DNA from: Uranotaenia lowii
Taxonomy: Eukaryota; Arthropoda; Insecta; Diptera; Culicidae
Assembly (NCBI RefSeq): GCF_029784155.1
Contig: NC_073692.1
Coordinates: 368,757,160 to 368,821,159, forward strand
DNA: 64,000 nt
Reading direction: 5' to 3'
Position 1 is the first letter of the stretch. Each line of letters starts with the position of its first letter. This document shows positions 11,700-22,487 of this stretch, piece after piece. Made by a program: the position numbers and the translations under genes. The notes under the pieces were generated by a model. It was not told where the DNA came from. It ran no database searches and was given only the letters and a program-made list of their open reading frames with translations.

Positions 11700-13130
11700 T
11701 ATTTTTCGTTTTTTTTAAGAAAAATTTCTACTTTATTCTTGGTACCTCCCGTCGGCCGGTGCACACTTTTTTCAGTTATGATATTGATCGGATTTTCAAA
11801 CTTATACTTCGTCTAATCTGTATTTTTGGTTGCTACATCCTCCTCCTTCAATGTCTGCTACTTTTCGGTCCAATAATTTTTTTTTAAGAAACTGAGGCCA
11901 ATTTAGTGGATACAGCTGTTTCGAAATTGTCAAAACTTGATAATTTTGGAGCCACTTTAAATCTTTTTTAATGGAATTTCTGCTGGCAAAATCAGACAAT
12001 AACGAAGTAAAACCATCATGAGATTGAAATTAAAGTATAATCCGTTAGTAATGATCGTAGATTGCGAAGAGTACATACAAGATTACTCTTTTTAGGCTTT
12101 AAAAAACAACGAAAACTACAGTTTTCGTTTTGAAAATTTTTGTTTCTTTCCACTGGATAAGAATTTTAGAAAATCATTCATTTTTTTAACAAAACAACCA
12201 GCACACTTTTTTCAGTTATGATATTGATCGGATTTTCAAACTTATACTTCGTCTAATCTGTATTTTTGGTTGCTACATCCTCCTCCTTCAATGTCTGCTA
12301 CTTTTCGGTCCAATAATTTTTTTTTTTAAGAAACTGAGGCCAATTTAGTGGATACAGCTGTTTCGAAATTGTCAAAACTTGATAATTTTGGAGCCACTTT
12401 AAATCTTTTTTAATGGAATTTCTGCTGGCAAAATCAGACAATAACGAAGTAAAACCATCATGAGATTGAAATTAAAGTATAATCCGTTAGTAATGATCGT
12501 AGATTGCGAAGAGTACATACAAGATTACTCTTTTTAGGCTTTAAAAAACAACGAAAACTACAGTTTTCGTTTTGAAAATTTTTGTTTCTTTCCACTGGAT
12601 AAGAATTTTAGAAAATCATTCATTTTTTTAACAAAACAACCAGCAAATATATACTTTAATATGCTAGGGACCTTGCCACGAGCAGACATGGAATAGGATT
12701 CAAATGCTGGAATTTGTTTGAAATAGGGTATTTCATGAGTTTTGTCATTCATCAAAAATCATCTGTCTCATAGCCTCGGTACCGGCTATACAGCTTACGA
12801 GCTCTGGAACTATCCAAAACATTGTTGTTTGAGTTAAGGTTTGAATGACTTATCACTAAGCAACACTTACAGTTTATCGGAGAATTTTTTTTTGGAAATT
12901 TCAGCGATCTACACTTAGTTTTTCGCTTATTCAAAATTAAAAATGTTGGTATGAGACTTGACTTCCCTGATGACTCTTAACCGTAGTTGCCGATCATGTG
13001 CTTCACTCCAATGCTTGATTTGAACTTTGTGGACATTTTTGACAGTGTTTGCATACTTTTCCACCACTAACACACAGTATTCCTGTGAATTATCAACGGC
13101 TTTGTAAGCTATCAATATAATAATGATGGA
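11700..13130 (-). pseudogene. Degenerate Tc1-like transposase
   Basis: Only fragments of a coding region remain on the minus strand. The N-terminal side (about 13115-12930) reads KHWSEAHDRQLRLRVIREV, resembling the linker between the helix-turn-helix domains of Tc1-like transposases. A fragment at 11999-11802 reads KKDLKWLQNYQVLTISKQLY, resembling the segment after the second catalytic aspartate (DNAPxH...KKxxKWL). Stops and frameshifts interrupt everything else and the catalytic residues are not intact. The C-terminal fragment occurs twice because of the tandem duplication. Family assignment leans on the TIRs and TA target more than on the protein. Confidence 0.5.
11761..12643. repeat. Near-perfect 440 bp tandem duplication
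   Basis: Copy 1 is 11761-12200 and copy 2 is 12201 to about 12643. Both start GCACACTTTTTTCAGTTATG and end AAAACAACCAG. The only difference noticed is the length of one T run. The duplication lies wholly inside the Tc1-like element and is therefore younger than its insertion, or is an assembly artefact. Confidence 0.93.
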
Positions 13131-13847
13131 ATTTGAAGAAAACTTTGCAATACTATTTTTTTCTTTTTCTCTTGCATCGTAAATAACTCAAAAACGCGCG
13201 AATGTAAAATTTTGAAAAAAATAGGTCGAATAGTACTTTTTATAGGCAGCAAAATGCTGTCAAAATTTTGAATATCAGATAACTAGTAAACGAACTAGAA
13301 GCAGAAGAAAGTGTCCCATTTCTAAAAGAACTAAGCTTTATAAGATTCTCCCTCCTACCTTTCTATATCCCCAATGGAAGAACAAAGGAGTTTAAAATAA
13401 TCATGTAGCCATTTCTCGTATCACATGCTCTCCTAAGGCGAATTTGGTTCCTTTTGCTCGATTAGTTCTCAAATTTTGCAAAAAATTATATAGGAACCCC
13501 TTCTTCTTTCCAAAGATTAATACAAAACCTTTTTGTATACCCTTACATTGTTCTAGAGATATGCAACATAAATTTTATGGAAGTCAGCTCTTTCCTTCCT
13601 ATTTTCCAAATTGAAGAAGGAAGGAGTTTCAAATAATCATAAAAATATTTCTCGTTTTCAAATACCCTCAGATGCTAAATTTGGTTCCATTAACTTGAAT
13701 AATTTTCGAGTTATGGTGAAAAATGAACAGGAGTCCCACTCTCTCTTCCAAACTCCTCACTGGAAGGAAAGTGAAAGAACAAAGACTCACGGAAACATTT
13801 ATCGTACCTCTGTCTAAACTCTAGTACCATCCCATGAAAAATATGGT

Positions 13848-13877
13848 TCCCTTTCCGCGATTTTTTCTTCAGATGTA
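13848..13877 (+). repeat. Left target duplication of the nested SINE
   Basis: TCCCTTTCCGCGATTTTTTC (continuing CTTCAGATGTA) matches 17261-17290 with few differences. The same words occupy the same place in the Helitron internal repeat, and the SINE plus hAT sit between the two copies. Confidence 0.65.
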
Positions 13878-14254
13878 TGTATCAGGGTGGCCACCCATTC
13901 GGGAAAAAACGGGAAATGCGGGAAAAAGACGGGAATTCTTTCGAAAAGTCGGGAATTTTTGAGTTTGTGAATGTCTGTTCAATGAATTTTGGTCGAAATA
14001 AGTAGAAATGGATTGGCATTTGATCACCAGTCTCTTTCCAATTGACTTCGACCGATTTCTACCAGGTCGAAACGGATCCTGCTACCGCGTTGGATCGGTT
14101 TCGACTAGTTTCAACTTGCTTTTTCAAACAAGAGGAGAAAAATATTATAGAAATCTATCCATATTCTAATGGAGTTTTCTGTCGATTTCCCGGTCGAAGG
14201 TATTCGACATTATTGCTAAAGCTATAGATGATAATTTGCTGGGACCAAAATTGA

Positions 14255-16510
14255 GTTTTTTTTGTTACGGCTGCTTCGACTTATGAGTCTTTTTTACGCG
14301 AGAATCAGGCAGAAGTACCGATGGTTCAATTTCTCTTCGATGATTTACCCGGGCTTGTAAGAGCATTGATGGAGAAAGTTGGAAAGCCTGAACGACTAAA
14401 CGTAAAATCAAAACCACTTGTTGGAACTGAACTCCCAGAAATAAATCTTTTACCACCTGGAAGCGTAGAAATTGGATTCTCAACTTAATAGGCAATTAAA
14501 AAAGCAAAATAGTCTGGTCATGTTTCCTACAAGCGTATCCTTGTATTCAGAAATAGCTGTCGTTCTTTTTACTGTGGATTTTTTAATAAAATGGCTATAC
14601 GATTGTCGTGTCCGTTCGACTTCTCCAAAGTCCGCTTGGTTCTTCCAAACTGAACCGTCTTCTACGCCCAACATCTTCACTCTTTAACATCACTCCAAAA
14701 ACTCATCATTCGATAACTGCGACACTCAGAAGAAGCCGTTCGTTCAGTTAACGATTTTCTCGCTCTCTCTAGCTATTATACGCATACATCATCATACGAT
14801 AATTATGGGAAATCATACGAGAGAATCCAATTCGTGTTCTTAAGATACACCACGATAAATATGCATTAGACTAGTTCATTTTTTGGCTTTTTTCGCTGAT
14901 CACAACGCCACTTACAGGGTTTGATCCTCATTCATTTTCAAGAACTCTGGCCGAATTTGAGCTCATTTGAGTAAGTTTCCAGCGTGCGCTAGAAGTTTTA
15001 TTGAAAAAAGTCCATTTTTCTGGAACATTTTCGTAGATATGTTCTAACAAGCTGTTGTTAATATAAAATGATAATTTTATAGTGCTCGGTGATTGGTATG
15101 ACAAGCAGTCGTATGGACCTGTTTTAGATAATTGACTAAATGAAACCGAAAAAATTTAAAAATTCATAAACTACCAACTTTTACAGAAAATTTACTTACA
15201 AGTTAAGAGCTTAAAATCAGTAATAAATAGAAAAAAATATTTTCGATATAAACTTTTCATAAAAAGAAAGCCTTATTTATAACCTTTAATTTGATGTATA
15301 ACACTTAATTATCGCAACAGTACCAGCAAAGATATTCAAACATTCACATCACATTCTTTGAATCATAATGTTGTCTCCATTCAAGTTTTAGCATCATGCA
15401 ACCTGCAAAACGTGGCATCAAGAGGACTTGCTTACAACTTGATCAAAGCGCGCGCTTTTTTTAACTCCTGGTCCCGTCATGGGGTACTTGATTGAATAAA
15501 ATATCCTTTCTTGTGTACAAGTTGGTGTGGAGCAAACTTGAATGAAAAATATTTTATCAAATCAAATTTGTTGCATAGATATTTGAATAACTTTGCTAGC
15601 ACTCTTGCGATGTTTAAGTGTTATACATCAAATTAAAGGTTATAAATAAGGCTATCTTTTTATGAAAAGTTTATATCGAAAATATTTTTTTTTCTATTTA
15701 CTACTGATTTTAAGCTCTCAACTTGTAAGTAAATTTTCTGTAAAAGTTGGTAGTTTATGAATTTTTAAATTTTTCCGGTTTGATTTAGTCAATTATCTAA
15801 AACAGGTCCATACGAATGCTTGTCATACCAATAACCGAGCACTATAAAATTATCATTTTATATTAACAACAGCTTGCTAGGAACACATCTACGAAAATTT
15901 TCCAGAAAAATGGACTTTTTTCAATAAAACTCCTAGCGCACGCCGGAAACTTACTCAAATGAGCTCAAATTCGGCCAGAGTACTTGAAAATGAATGAGTA
16001 TCAAACCCTGTAAGTGGCGTTGCGATCAGCGAAAAAAGCCGAAAAGTGAACTAGTCTAATATGCATCTAACATGTTTCTCGAATATTGATAACCTTATTT
16101 TCTATTCATTGGCATATACTCTACAACGATCTCCTTTGGCTTATCCCATCACTCGGTATTTATCGTGCATTAACCCCAATTTGATTTCCAACTATCCAGA
16201 TAATGCCAAAACTGTGGAGCTGTGTCTGGAAGTATTTGTTGAAAAGCAACGCTTAAGTGGAGCTTGTGCCGATAAAATTAATGACAATTTCGGAAAATTA
16301 TGTGCATTACCTACCTCCAAAAAAAACATCATTATCGGGATATCGAAGAAAAACACAACCACTGGACATTTTATAAATAAAACTTATTGGCCAATCAAAA
16401 AGGGAGTTCTTAAATTTGATAACCTTATTGAAGAAAATTCTATTTTTTCTCATGACAACGCGACGATGAAAAGAGGGTGCTATCCGACGCTCAGAGAGAG
16501 GCAAGCCTGA
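14255..16510 (+). pseudogene. hAT transposase remnants, split by a foldback element
   Basis: Two + strand pieces belong together. The first (14255-14488) reads STYESFLRENQAEVPMVQFL then FDDLPGLVRALMEK and ends LLPPGSVEIGFST before TAA. The second (about 16066-16510) reads RSPLAYPITRYLSCINP and then LSGACADKINDNFGKLC, ending in TGA. The pattern of PM-FL, SPL-P-R-LSC-P and AD-I---F resembles the C-terminal half of hAT-family transposase-like proteins that I recognise only by pattern. About 370 bp of unassigned sequence and the foldback (14866-16059) separate them. The N-terminal half and DNA-binding domain are missing, so the gene is dead. The family call is an inference supported by the element ends. 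Confidence 0.55.
14866..16059. mobile_element. Foldback element with 475 bp inverted arms
   Basis: The left arm 14866-15340 and right arm 15581-16059 are inverted copies with roughly 5% mismatches, joined by a 240 bp middle segment. The tips read TTAGACTAGTTCA and its complement. The flanking 6 bp TATGCA occurs at 14860-14865 and 16060-16065, the probable target duplication. No ORF of note lies within. It is inserted in the hAT transposase remnant. Elements that are nearly all TIR are often called foldback or long-TIR MITEs; the superfamily cannot be assigned from the ends alone. Confidence 0.85.
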
Positions 16511-16880
16511 TGTACGAAAAAATTAAAATACCTAAAAATGTCTGAGAAACAAATAATGTGGATAAACGATTATAAAACAAATTTTGATTAATAAACCCTT
16601 TTTCTTTTATGAATAATCTTATTTCTTAACATTTTCGACTCGAATGACATAGTTTTAAAAATTAGAGAAAAAAACTCGGCGTATCAATCTAATGATTTGT
16701 CTTTTAAAAGGTAAAAATAACTGAAAAAACCATTGAAAGATCATTTACCACTAAAAGTAAGCTTTATCGATATTTGTTTATATGGTTTCAAAAATAAATA
16801 ATTCGGAATTTTGTTTGGTTTTCTGTTTTATAAAATCGGGAATTTCGTGAGGCCATTCATGATTTTGTGTGGCCACCCTG

Positions 16881-17258
16881 GTATGTATGTATGTATGTAT
16901 GTATGTATGGTTCCCCCATCGGTAGCAAGATCCAGCCTGTGTCTGTGTGGTTTGGCCTTCGAATTACTTCTAGGGCTTCCACGGCCGATGGTTCTCCGAG
17001 GGAAGTCATCCAACCTTCAGAGACCTACAATGGTTGGCAATCCACTCCGCTTGCAATAGTCTCTTCAGATTAACCCCAGATGAATTCCCTCTGAAATATT
17101 TATTATATATAGTTATTAATAATGAATGAAACACATCTTACCTGTCGACAACTTATGGGATTCGAACCCAAAAGTTTTTCTTGCCGATACCGGAAATCGA
17201 ACCCAGTACGCCTGGGTTACCAGACTCGCTTCAGCCTATCCACTAGCCACATCAGCGC
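16881..17258 (-). mobile_element. tRNA-derived SINE with (CATA)n tail
   Basis: On the minus strand the 5' end near 17258 has an A-box-like segment (GTGGCTAGTGGATAGG, 17237-17252) and a B box (GGTTCGATTTCC, 17192-17203), the internal RNA polymerase III promoter of a tRNA-derived SINE. A second, even better B box (TGGGTTCGAATCCC) lies about 30 bp downstream (17157-17170), suggesting two tRNA-like units. The body runs to about 16911 and ends in a (CATA)n tail (16881-16910), which the hAT has split from its last few units at 13875-13882. The flanking duplication is 13848-13877 and 17261-17290. Confidence 0.72.
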
Positions 17259-17674
17259 TTCCCCTTTCTGCGATTTTTTCTTCTGATATACAAAAAATGT
17301 TATGGAAACCCCCCCCTCCCCCCTCCTCCCATCTCCTATTTCCCCATTGGAAAGAATGAGGGGTCTCAAAAAATCATAAAAACATTTCGCGTAGCCAAAT
17401 ATCCTCCCATGCCTAATTATGTTCCATTTGCTTGATTAGTTTTTGAGTTATGTAAAAAATTGTAAGAGAGGCTCCCTACCCCCTTCTTATCTCCCTTCTG
17501 GAAAAAGAGAGGGGTCTCAAATAATCACAGAAATATTTCTCGTACCGATAAAAATTCCCCGGCCTCAAATTCCCCCACCTGCCAGGTTTCTTGTAAATCA
17601 GTTAAGTAGATTCTGTGTCTATAAAGAACAGATAGACAGACAGAAATCCATTTTTATATAAATAGATAGATAGA

Positions 17675-20622
17675 TGGAGCATTAGGTTTGTGGTATAAAT
17701 TTTTTAAGATATAAAATTGAAATACAGCCGAATTCAAAGATGTATTATTTTTTGAAAACCATAAATCATTTAAAGATACTAGCTGTCCGGAAAACGTTGT
17801 TTTGCCATTTGAAAACATCTAGATCAGAAGAAAAAAATGATTTTCATTTCTTCTTATATTACCATTCATGACATATGACATTGGAAAGCAAAAACTTTTT
17901 TTACTTTTAATGAATCTTTCAATCAGCTAAAGTTTTGCTGACATAATGAAATTTAATAAAACGTGGTCACGATCTTTGTTCGAAAAAGCCATTTTTTTTT
18001 TGACAATTTTGCCTTTCGATTCAATTTTCAGACACCAACAAAAATATAATAATTTTTTTTCTCCATAAATACATAGATGGTGAACGATTCCAAAATGGTA
18101 TAATTTATGCTCTGTTGTGTTGTGAGCCTACTTGGTTGAATGATTAAACTGAATCAAAGCAATCGAAAGATTCCTTTCAATTCAACCACGGTTAATGAAA
18201 AGTTCATATACCGGTGTTTCGATAGCAACTTACTTCTTCAGTGAGCGTTTTCGATGGATGATCAATTTTAAACTCAAATTAAGCTGTTTTAGTTTAAAAC
18301 AGCAGTTCAGTCACTGATAAGGTTCAGTGACTGCCCTCAATGTTGAGTTCAAAAATTATATTTGACAGAAGAACTGCAATTTGATGCTGACAATGACGTT
18401 CCTTCTTGTGAAATATAGTTCCGGAAAAGTGACAAAATTTTGCGACGTTTTCGCTAGCTGCTGATGAGAGTTTTTATCGCCTTTTGTATTGTAGATTTTC
18501 TTGAAACTACACAAGGCAACAAAATTCACATTTTTCCGAGAAGCAAAAAATTCGAGAGTTATAATCAATTTCTAGTCTATACTAAACCGAATAAAAATTA
18601 TTTATCGATTACTTGTTAAAATATATCCTTCCCGTGTTTTGTATTTGCATTTTTTTCTCGCAGTCATTCACATCTTCGACCTTGTTCCCAGCATTTCTAA
18701 AACCTATTGTGTACTTTCATTGTGGAATATTATTGTCAAAAAATTTTAATTTTTGACAGGTCTAGGTTCAATTCCTAATGACCTGTTTTCCAGAGTTTAA
18801 AATCCGTAAAACCGGATTGGAAAACAAACAAAAATGAGATCAGATCAGCGAACATTATAGTGGCCGTCAAAAAATTTAAGTTCTTGAAAAATATAATTGT
18901 TGTTATTCTGTGAACTTTGTGAAAATTTGCAATGAGATTATCATAAATCAGCTAAGTGTTAGAAAACCCTTGCAAAGTTAAAAAAAATATTAAAAATCAA
19001 CTACATTTACTGTGATCTTCGTGATGAAATTTGCTAAAAAATCTGTAATGGCAGATTTTTCTGTGATTGCGACAACTTTGTTACAACTTACTGTTTATAT
19101 TAAAAACAGTTTTTGATGTTTTTTTTAGGAAAAATAAGAGCCTCTAGGATTTACTTGAATTGTAAAAAACCTTTTTTAATATTCCCACAGAAAACTTAAT
19201 GAATGAATTTCAGTAACGATACAAGTTTCCTTTTTGGTCAAAGCGAACGACAGAGTTTTTGCAGATTTTTGAAACGAGATTTAGGAGGTACCCTGGTTTT
19301 GATTAGAAACTATGAATTCGAAGAATGTCACGTTTTGGTTTTTCTTGGAAATTTTGTTTTGACGCAATGCAATTGAAATTTCAATATATGGAGCTTACTT
19401 GAAATTTCTTTGGCTATTTATACCTTTGTCGAAGACGGCAAAACTGTAGGACCCAAACTGAGCATTTTTTTAGGGATAGAAAATATCTATCCTCATGACG
19501 ATTTATTAAATGCTTCCGACATATTTTAATTCAAATGAATTTGTATGTAATGCTTGATAAATTCTTTTTCAAAATTTCTTAAATGCTATGTATTTTATAC
19601 ACTTTAGCTCTCATTCTTCACTGTAAAAATTGTCCGAATTTTACTTCGTCGAAAGCTCCGTTTTTTTTTTCAACCACGATCTCAGTTGATCCGAATCAAC
19701 CTCAACCCGATTCACTACTTCCCTTTCGCTTCAAGCTGTAGCTATGAATGAATGACTGTAATTCGATCATCGAAACCGAAAAGAGGCAAACATAAAATCG
19801 CAAGGTCACGACACCTAGCACTACATGGACTACATGACTCAACCAACTCAAACGCCAGCACCGAAATAGATAAATCAATTCATGCACTTGAAACTTGAAA
19901 GTGTCACTTTTTTGTTTAGATTTTTTATCAACCGTTCGTATAATTTGTTTATGCTTCCAAATGAGTCCAACAGAAAAATATCCAGCGACAAAAACAGCAG
20001 CATACGTGTGTTTCTTCCATGGTTCAGCACACAAAGACCTATAATAATGGTCCAAGTCAGGTCAGGCCAAGTGTTGAAACCTTGCGCTTTTTCATAACCA
20101 TAGCCACGGGAATGGAATGCAATATGCTGAATTTCAAGCGAATGAAAAAAAAAATAACTGCAGCAAGTACTCAACGATTTCGCTTTTTGCTCGATTGGGC
20201 TTGATCTTAATTTTTAGTTCGCCGTCATACCTGTGTTTTTTTTTTTGGGTTATACATTTGGCCCTCTGTCATTTAAAAAAAAGTCATGCGGCTGCATCCC
20301 GACCTTCGAGCCTAGCTGGATTATTATGCAGCTGCATGGTTTTCGAATGCAAAATAAGCCGCAAATAAGTGCTGCATTACTCATGCATGCAACATTCGGC
20401 TTATCTGCTGGTGAAATATCGCGAATCGAATGCTAGGAACGTGTTTCTTTCTTGTGTGATTCATAGAACAATTATAATGATAGAAATTATAAAAATAAAT
20501 TAATAAAAATCAAAATCTGATTGAGTGCTCTCTTAGAGAACTGAGATTCAGAGTTCAAATAATGTTCCATCGAAACGTTTCAAACTGACAAAAATGCTCG
20601 AAGCATAATTTCATCATCGATG
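17675..20622. other. Gene-free spacer
   Basis: Mostly AT-rich with no supported gene. Position 17779 carries a Helitron-type 3' end (listed separately). The 19670-20440 part is of higher complexity, with several overlapping ORFs on both strands and none with a domain. Confidence 0.45.
17779..18077 (-). mobile_element. Possible small Helitron of another family
   Basis: On the minus strand a 3' end of the form ACGTTTTCCGGACAGCTAG is followed by host T (17778), a Helitron-like terminus distinct from the copy above. A possible 5' end, TCTATGTATTTATGG, reads from about 18077. The 5' end is uncertain, and only the CTAG terminus is well supported. Confidence 0.35.
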
Positions 20623-20630
20623 ACTTCGAT
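20623..20630. repeat. 8 bp target duplication (left)
   Basis: ACTTCGAT is repeated at 22480-22487 on the other side of the hAT-type element. Confidence 0.8.
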
Positions 20631-22479
20631 CAAGGCCGTGCGAACGGGGAGGGGGGGGGGGGTTTTAGGGGTTTAACCCCCCCCCCCCCCCATGGAGATT
20701 TTTTCCAAGTAAAATTTTCAGTACAAGAAATGAATTTACCGAAAATTACTTGATTATAAAAGGTGTTCGAAAATTAATGTTGATAAATATGTCAGAAATT
20801 CGGCTCACCTCCGGCGGAATTTCGTCTCAAATCATTCTCAAGGCCTAAGACATTTAGTTTTACGGCTCTATATGACGTATGTATTTTGTGTTTCTCATTC
20901 TTTTGAATCCTCAACTCCATATCCAAAAAGTTTTTGACAAATTACTCAAGGCATCAAATTTAACATTTTTCCTAAGCGCAAAAAATGCAAGAGATACTTT
21001 TATACAATTTGGGTGCCAAAAATCCAAATATGCTATTAGGTTTTTGTCTAGCAGCTTTGTTTTTTAAATCACTTTTATCAATATAGGTGAAAATCGATTA
21101 AAGAATTTCTTTTTTGACTTTTTTTGACAAATCTGTGAAACATAAAAAGAAAATAAAAGGCTTCAAATCAAATTATCCACTTTCCCCTAGATCGCAACTA
21201 ATTTTGGTTTCTGCGAAAAAAGCTATAGCAGTCTTCTACTTGTTCTTGTTACTTCATTTGAATGAAATTTAATTTAAGATACTTAAAGGCGAAAAACAAA
21301 TGAAGATTTAAAAAAATTAATAAAATTCAATAATATCTTTTTTATTTTTTATTTCTTTACTAGAGTCGGACATGCTTGTAATGATATAATATTTTTTTCA
21401 ATTTCATGAAGATTTTTTAGAGCATCAGTTATCAATGATTGATTTCACTTAAAACTGATTCATGTTCAAACTTATAAACTTCATATCATCGATACTAGAA
21501 ACGTATCTTTCTTAACGTCTTATTATGTTTTGATAAATTACCAATTTTTATAGTATTTTTTAATTTAAATTTTCACATGAATTTTCCAATTTTTATAGTC
21601 AAACATTTTTAATTTCATATAAAATAATCCAAATAAGTTTCTCATTGTTTTTCAAATCTAAATTTTTGTTTTCCGAAAACATAATAACCCTAAAAATCTA
21701 ATTTTTTAAAAAGAAAACTTAGTTTTCTCTAAATATATGAAGTAATATTGTTAACTTCAAAAATGCACTAACTATTTCAGTCTTTTAGGTTGATAACTGA
21801 ACGAAATAAAAAATTATGTTTTCTCTGATTTTGGTCACTGGTACTCTTGAAATAAAATTGATATTCTTCTTCGGGTCAAATTAAATTTAATCCTCAAGTA
21901 GGTATGTATGTGTTTCGGATAAAATCTCTCAAGTTCAAAATGGTTTTTTTCCTGATCAAGGTTTCACAATTTAAATGGTGGTTAAATATTTCTTCAAATT
22001 TAAAATATTACAGCGGAATTTTTCAATCAAGCCATCAATTGAAAATGAAGGAATGACGATTAAAGACGATGAATGAATAAAAGATTTTTTAGTTTTGCTA
22101 ATAAATTTTAAATCATGATTAAATTCTTATTTATCTTATTTGAAATTTATTTTAGAATTCAGATTTAGTTTCTTTTTAAATCTGGGTTAAATTGATGAAT
22201 TTTATTTCTATTATTCTTATGCCCGAAGCTTTAAACTCTGTTTTTCTTCAAAATTTTAAATCTCATTCGTTTTCTGTGTTTTCTGAAACATTGGTGTTAG
22301 ATTTGTCAACTATATTGCTACGTATTTATTTTTAAGCAAATGTCTAGTTCAGAACAAGGAACATCATTTTCAATAATGTATTGATGATTAGCGGACAGAG
22401 CACTGATTCAAAACTTTGACCATCTTGATTTTGAATTTTGAAAACCCCCCCCATGAGCGGGTCCTTCGCACGGGCCTGA
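20631..22479. mobile_element. Non-autonomous hAT-type element
   Basis: The left end CAAGGCCGTGCGAAC and the inverted right end CAGGCCCGTGCGAAGG match at most positions, and both are followed by a G run (12-13 G on the left, 9 on the right) and then TTTT. The 8 bp duplication ACTTCGAT flanks both ends, as expected for hAT. The 1849 bp interior is AT-rich with no transposase, so it depends on an enzyme in trans if it moves at all. Confidence 0.78.
20647..20692. repeat. Poly-G / poly-C palindrome inside the hAT end
   Basis: A run of about 13 G is followed by TTTTAGGGGTTTAA and then about 15 C. The two runs could pair as a hairpin, and each could form G-quadruplex or i-motif DNA. Homopolymer lengths may be unreliable in assembly. 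Confidence 0.8.
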
Positions 22480-22487
22480 CTTCGATG

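Larger units (their letters stand above)
11568..13338 (-). mobile_element. Tc1/mariner-like transposon inserted in the Helitron
   Basis: Inverted ends AAGCTTAGTTCTTTTAGAAA (11568 onward) and the matching complement ending at 13338 agree over at least 27 bp (through ATGGGACA). They are flanked by TA at 11566-11567 and 13339-13340, the Tc1/mariner target. Outside the element, both sides show the Helitron internal repeat. The span is 1771 bp, but 440 bp is an internal tandem duplication; without it the element would be about 1.33 kb, a normal length for the superfamily. Confidence 0.75.
13883..16880 (+). mobile_element. hAT-like transposon inserted in a SINE tail
   Basis: The ends are CAGGGTGGCCAC (13883-13894) and its exact complement GTGGCCACCCTG (16869-16880), flanked by the 8 bp duplication GTATGTAT (13875-13882 and 16881-16888). 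Eight-base duplications and CAGGG-type termini are typical of hAT elements. The flank is a GTAT microsatellite, so the duplication length is less certain than usual. Just inside the left end, CGGGAA occurs five times (13910-13960), and once more inside the right end (TCGGGAATTTC near 16838), which looks like subterminal transposase-binding sites. The element carries broken transposase pieces and a 1.2 kb foldback. Confidence 0.78.
10947..17674 (-). mobile_element. Helitron (non-autonomous) expanded by nested insertions
   Basis: On the minus strand the element starts with TCTATCTATCTATTTATA (near 17674; host A opposite T17675), then a (CTGT)n-like run, and ends in CTAG at 10947 followed by host T. 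Eighteen bases or so before the end is the hairpin region GGTGTAACAAAGCACAATGG, homologous to the 3' hairpin of the better preserved copies at 26376 and 44400. A TC start, CTAG end, 3' hairpin and insertion between A and T are Helitron hallmarks. Its own sequence is the roughly 145-155 bp internal repeat seen at 11180-11560, 13345-13850 and 17280-17600. The remainder is a Tc1-like element, a SINE, a hAT and a foldback. Subtracting these leaves about 1.5 kb, similar to the other copies. Confidence 0.75.

Noticed and set aside
17150..17258. Possible functional tRNA gene on the minus strand
   Set aside because: The A and B boxes are present, but the acceptor stem does not close, the element has a simple-repeat tail and target duplication, and two B boxes are present; this is a SINE.
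19702..20436. Cluster of overlapping ORFs on both strands
   Set aside because: Mutually overlapping, no domain, no coding bias; more likely non-coding complex sequence.
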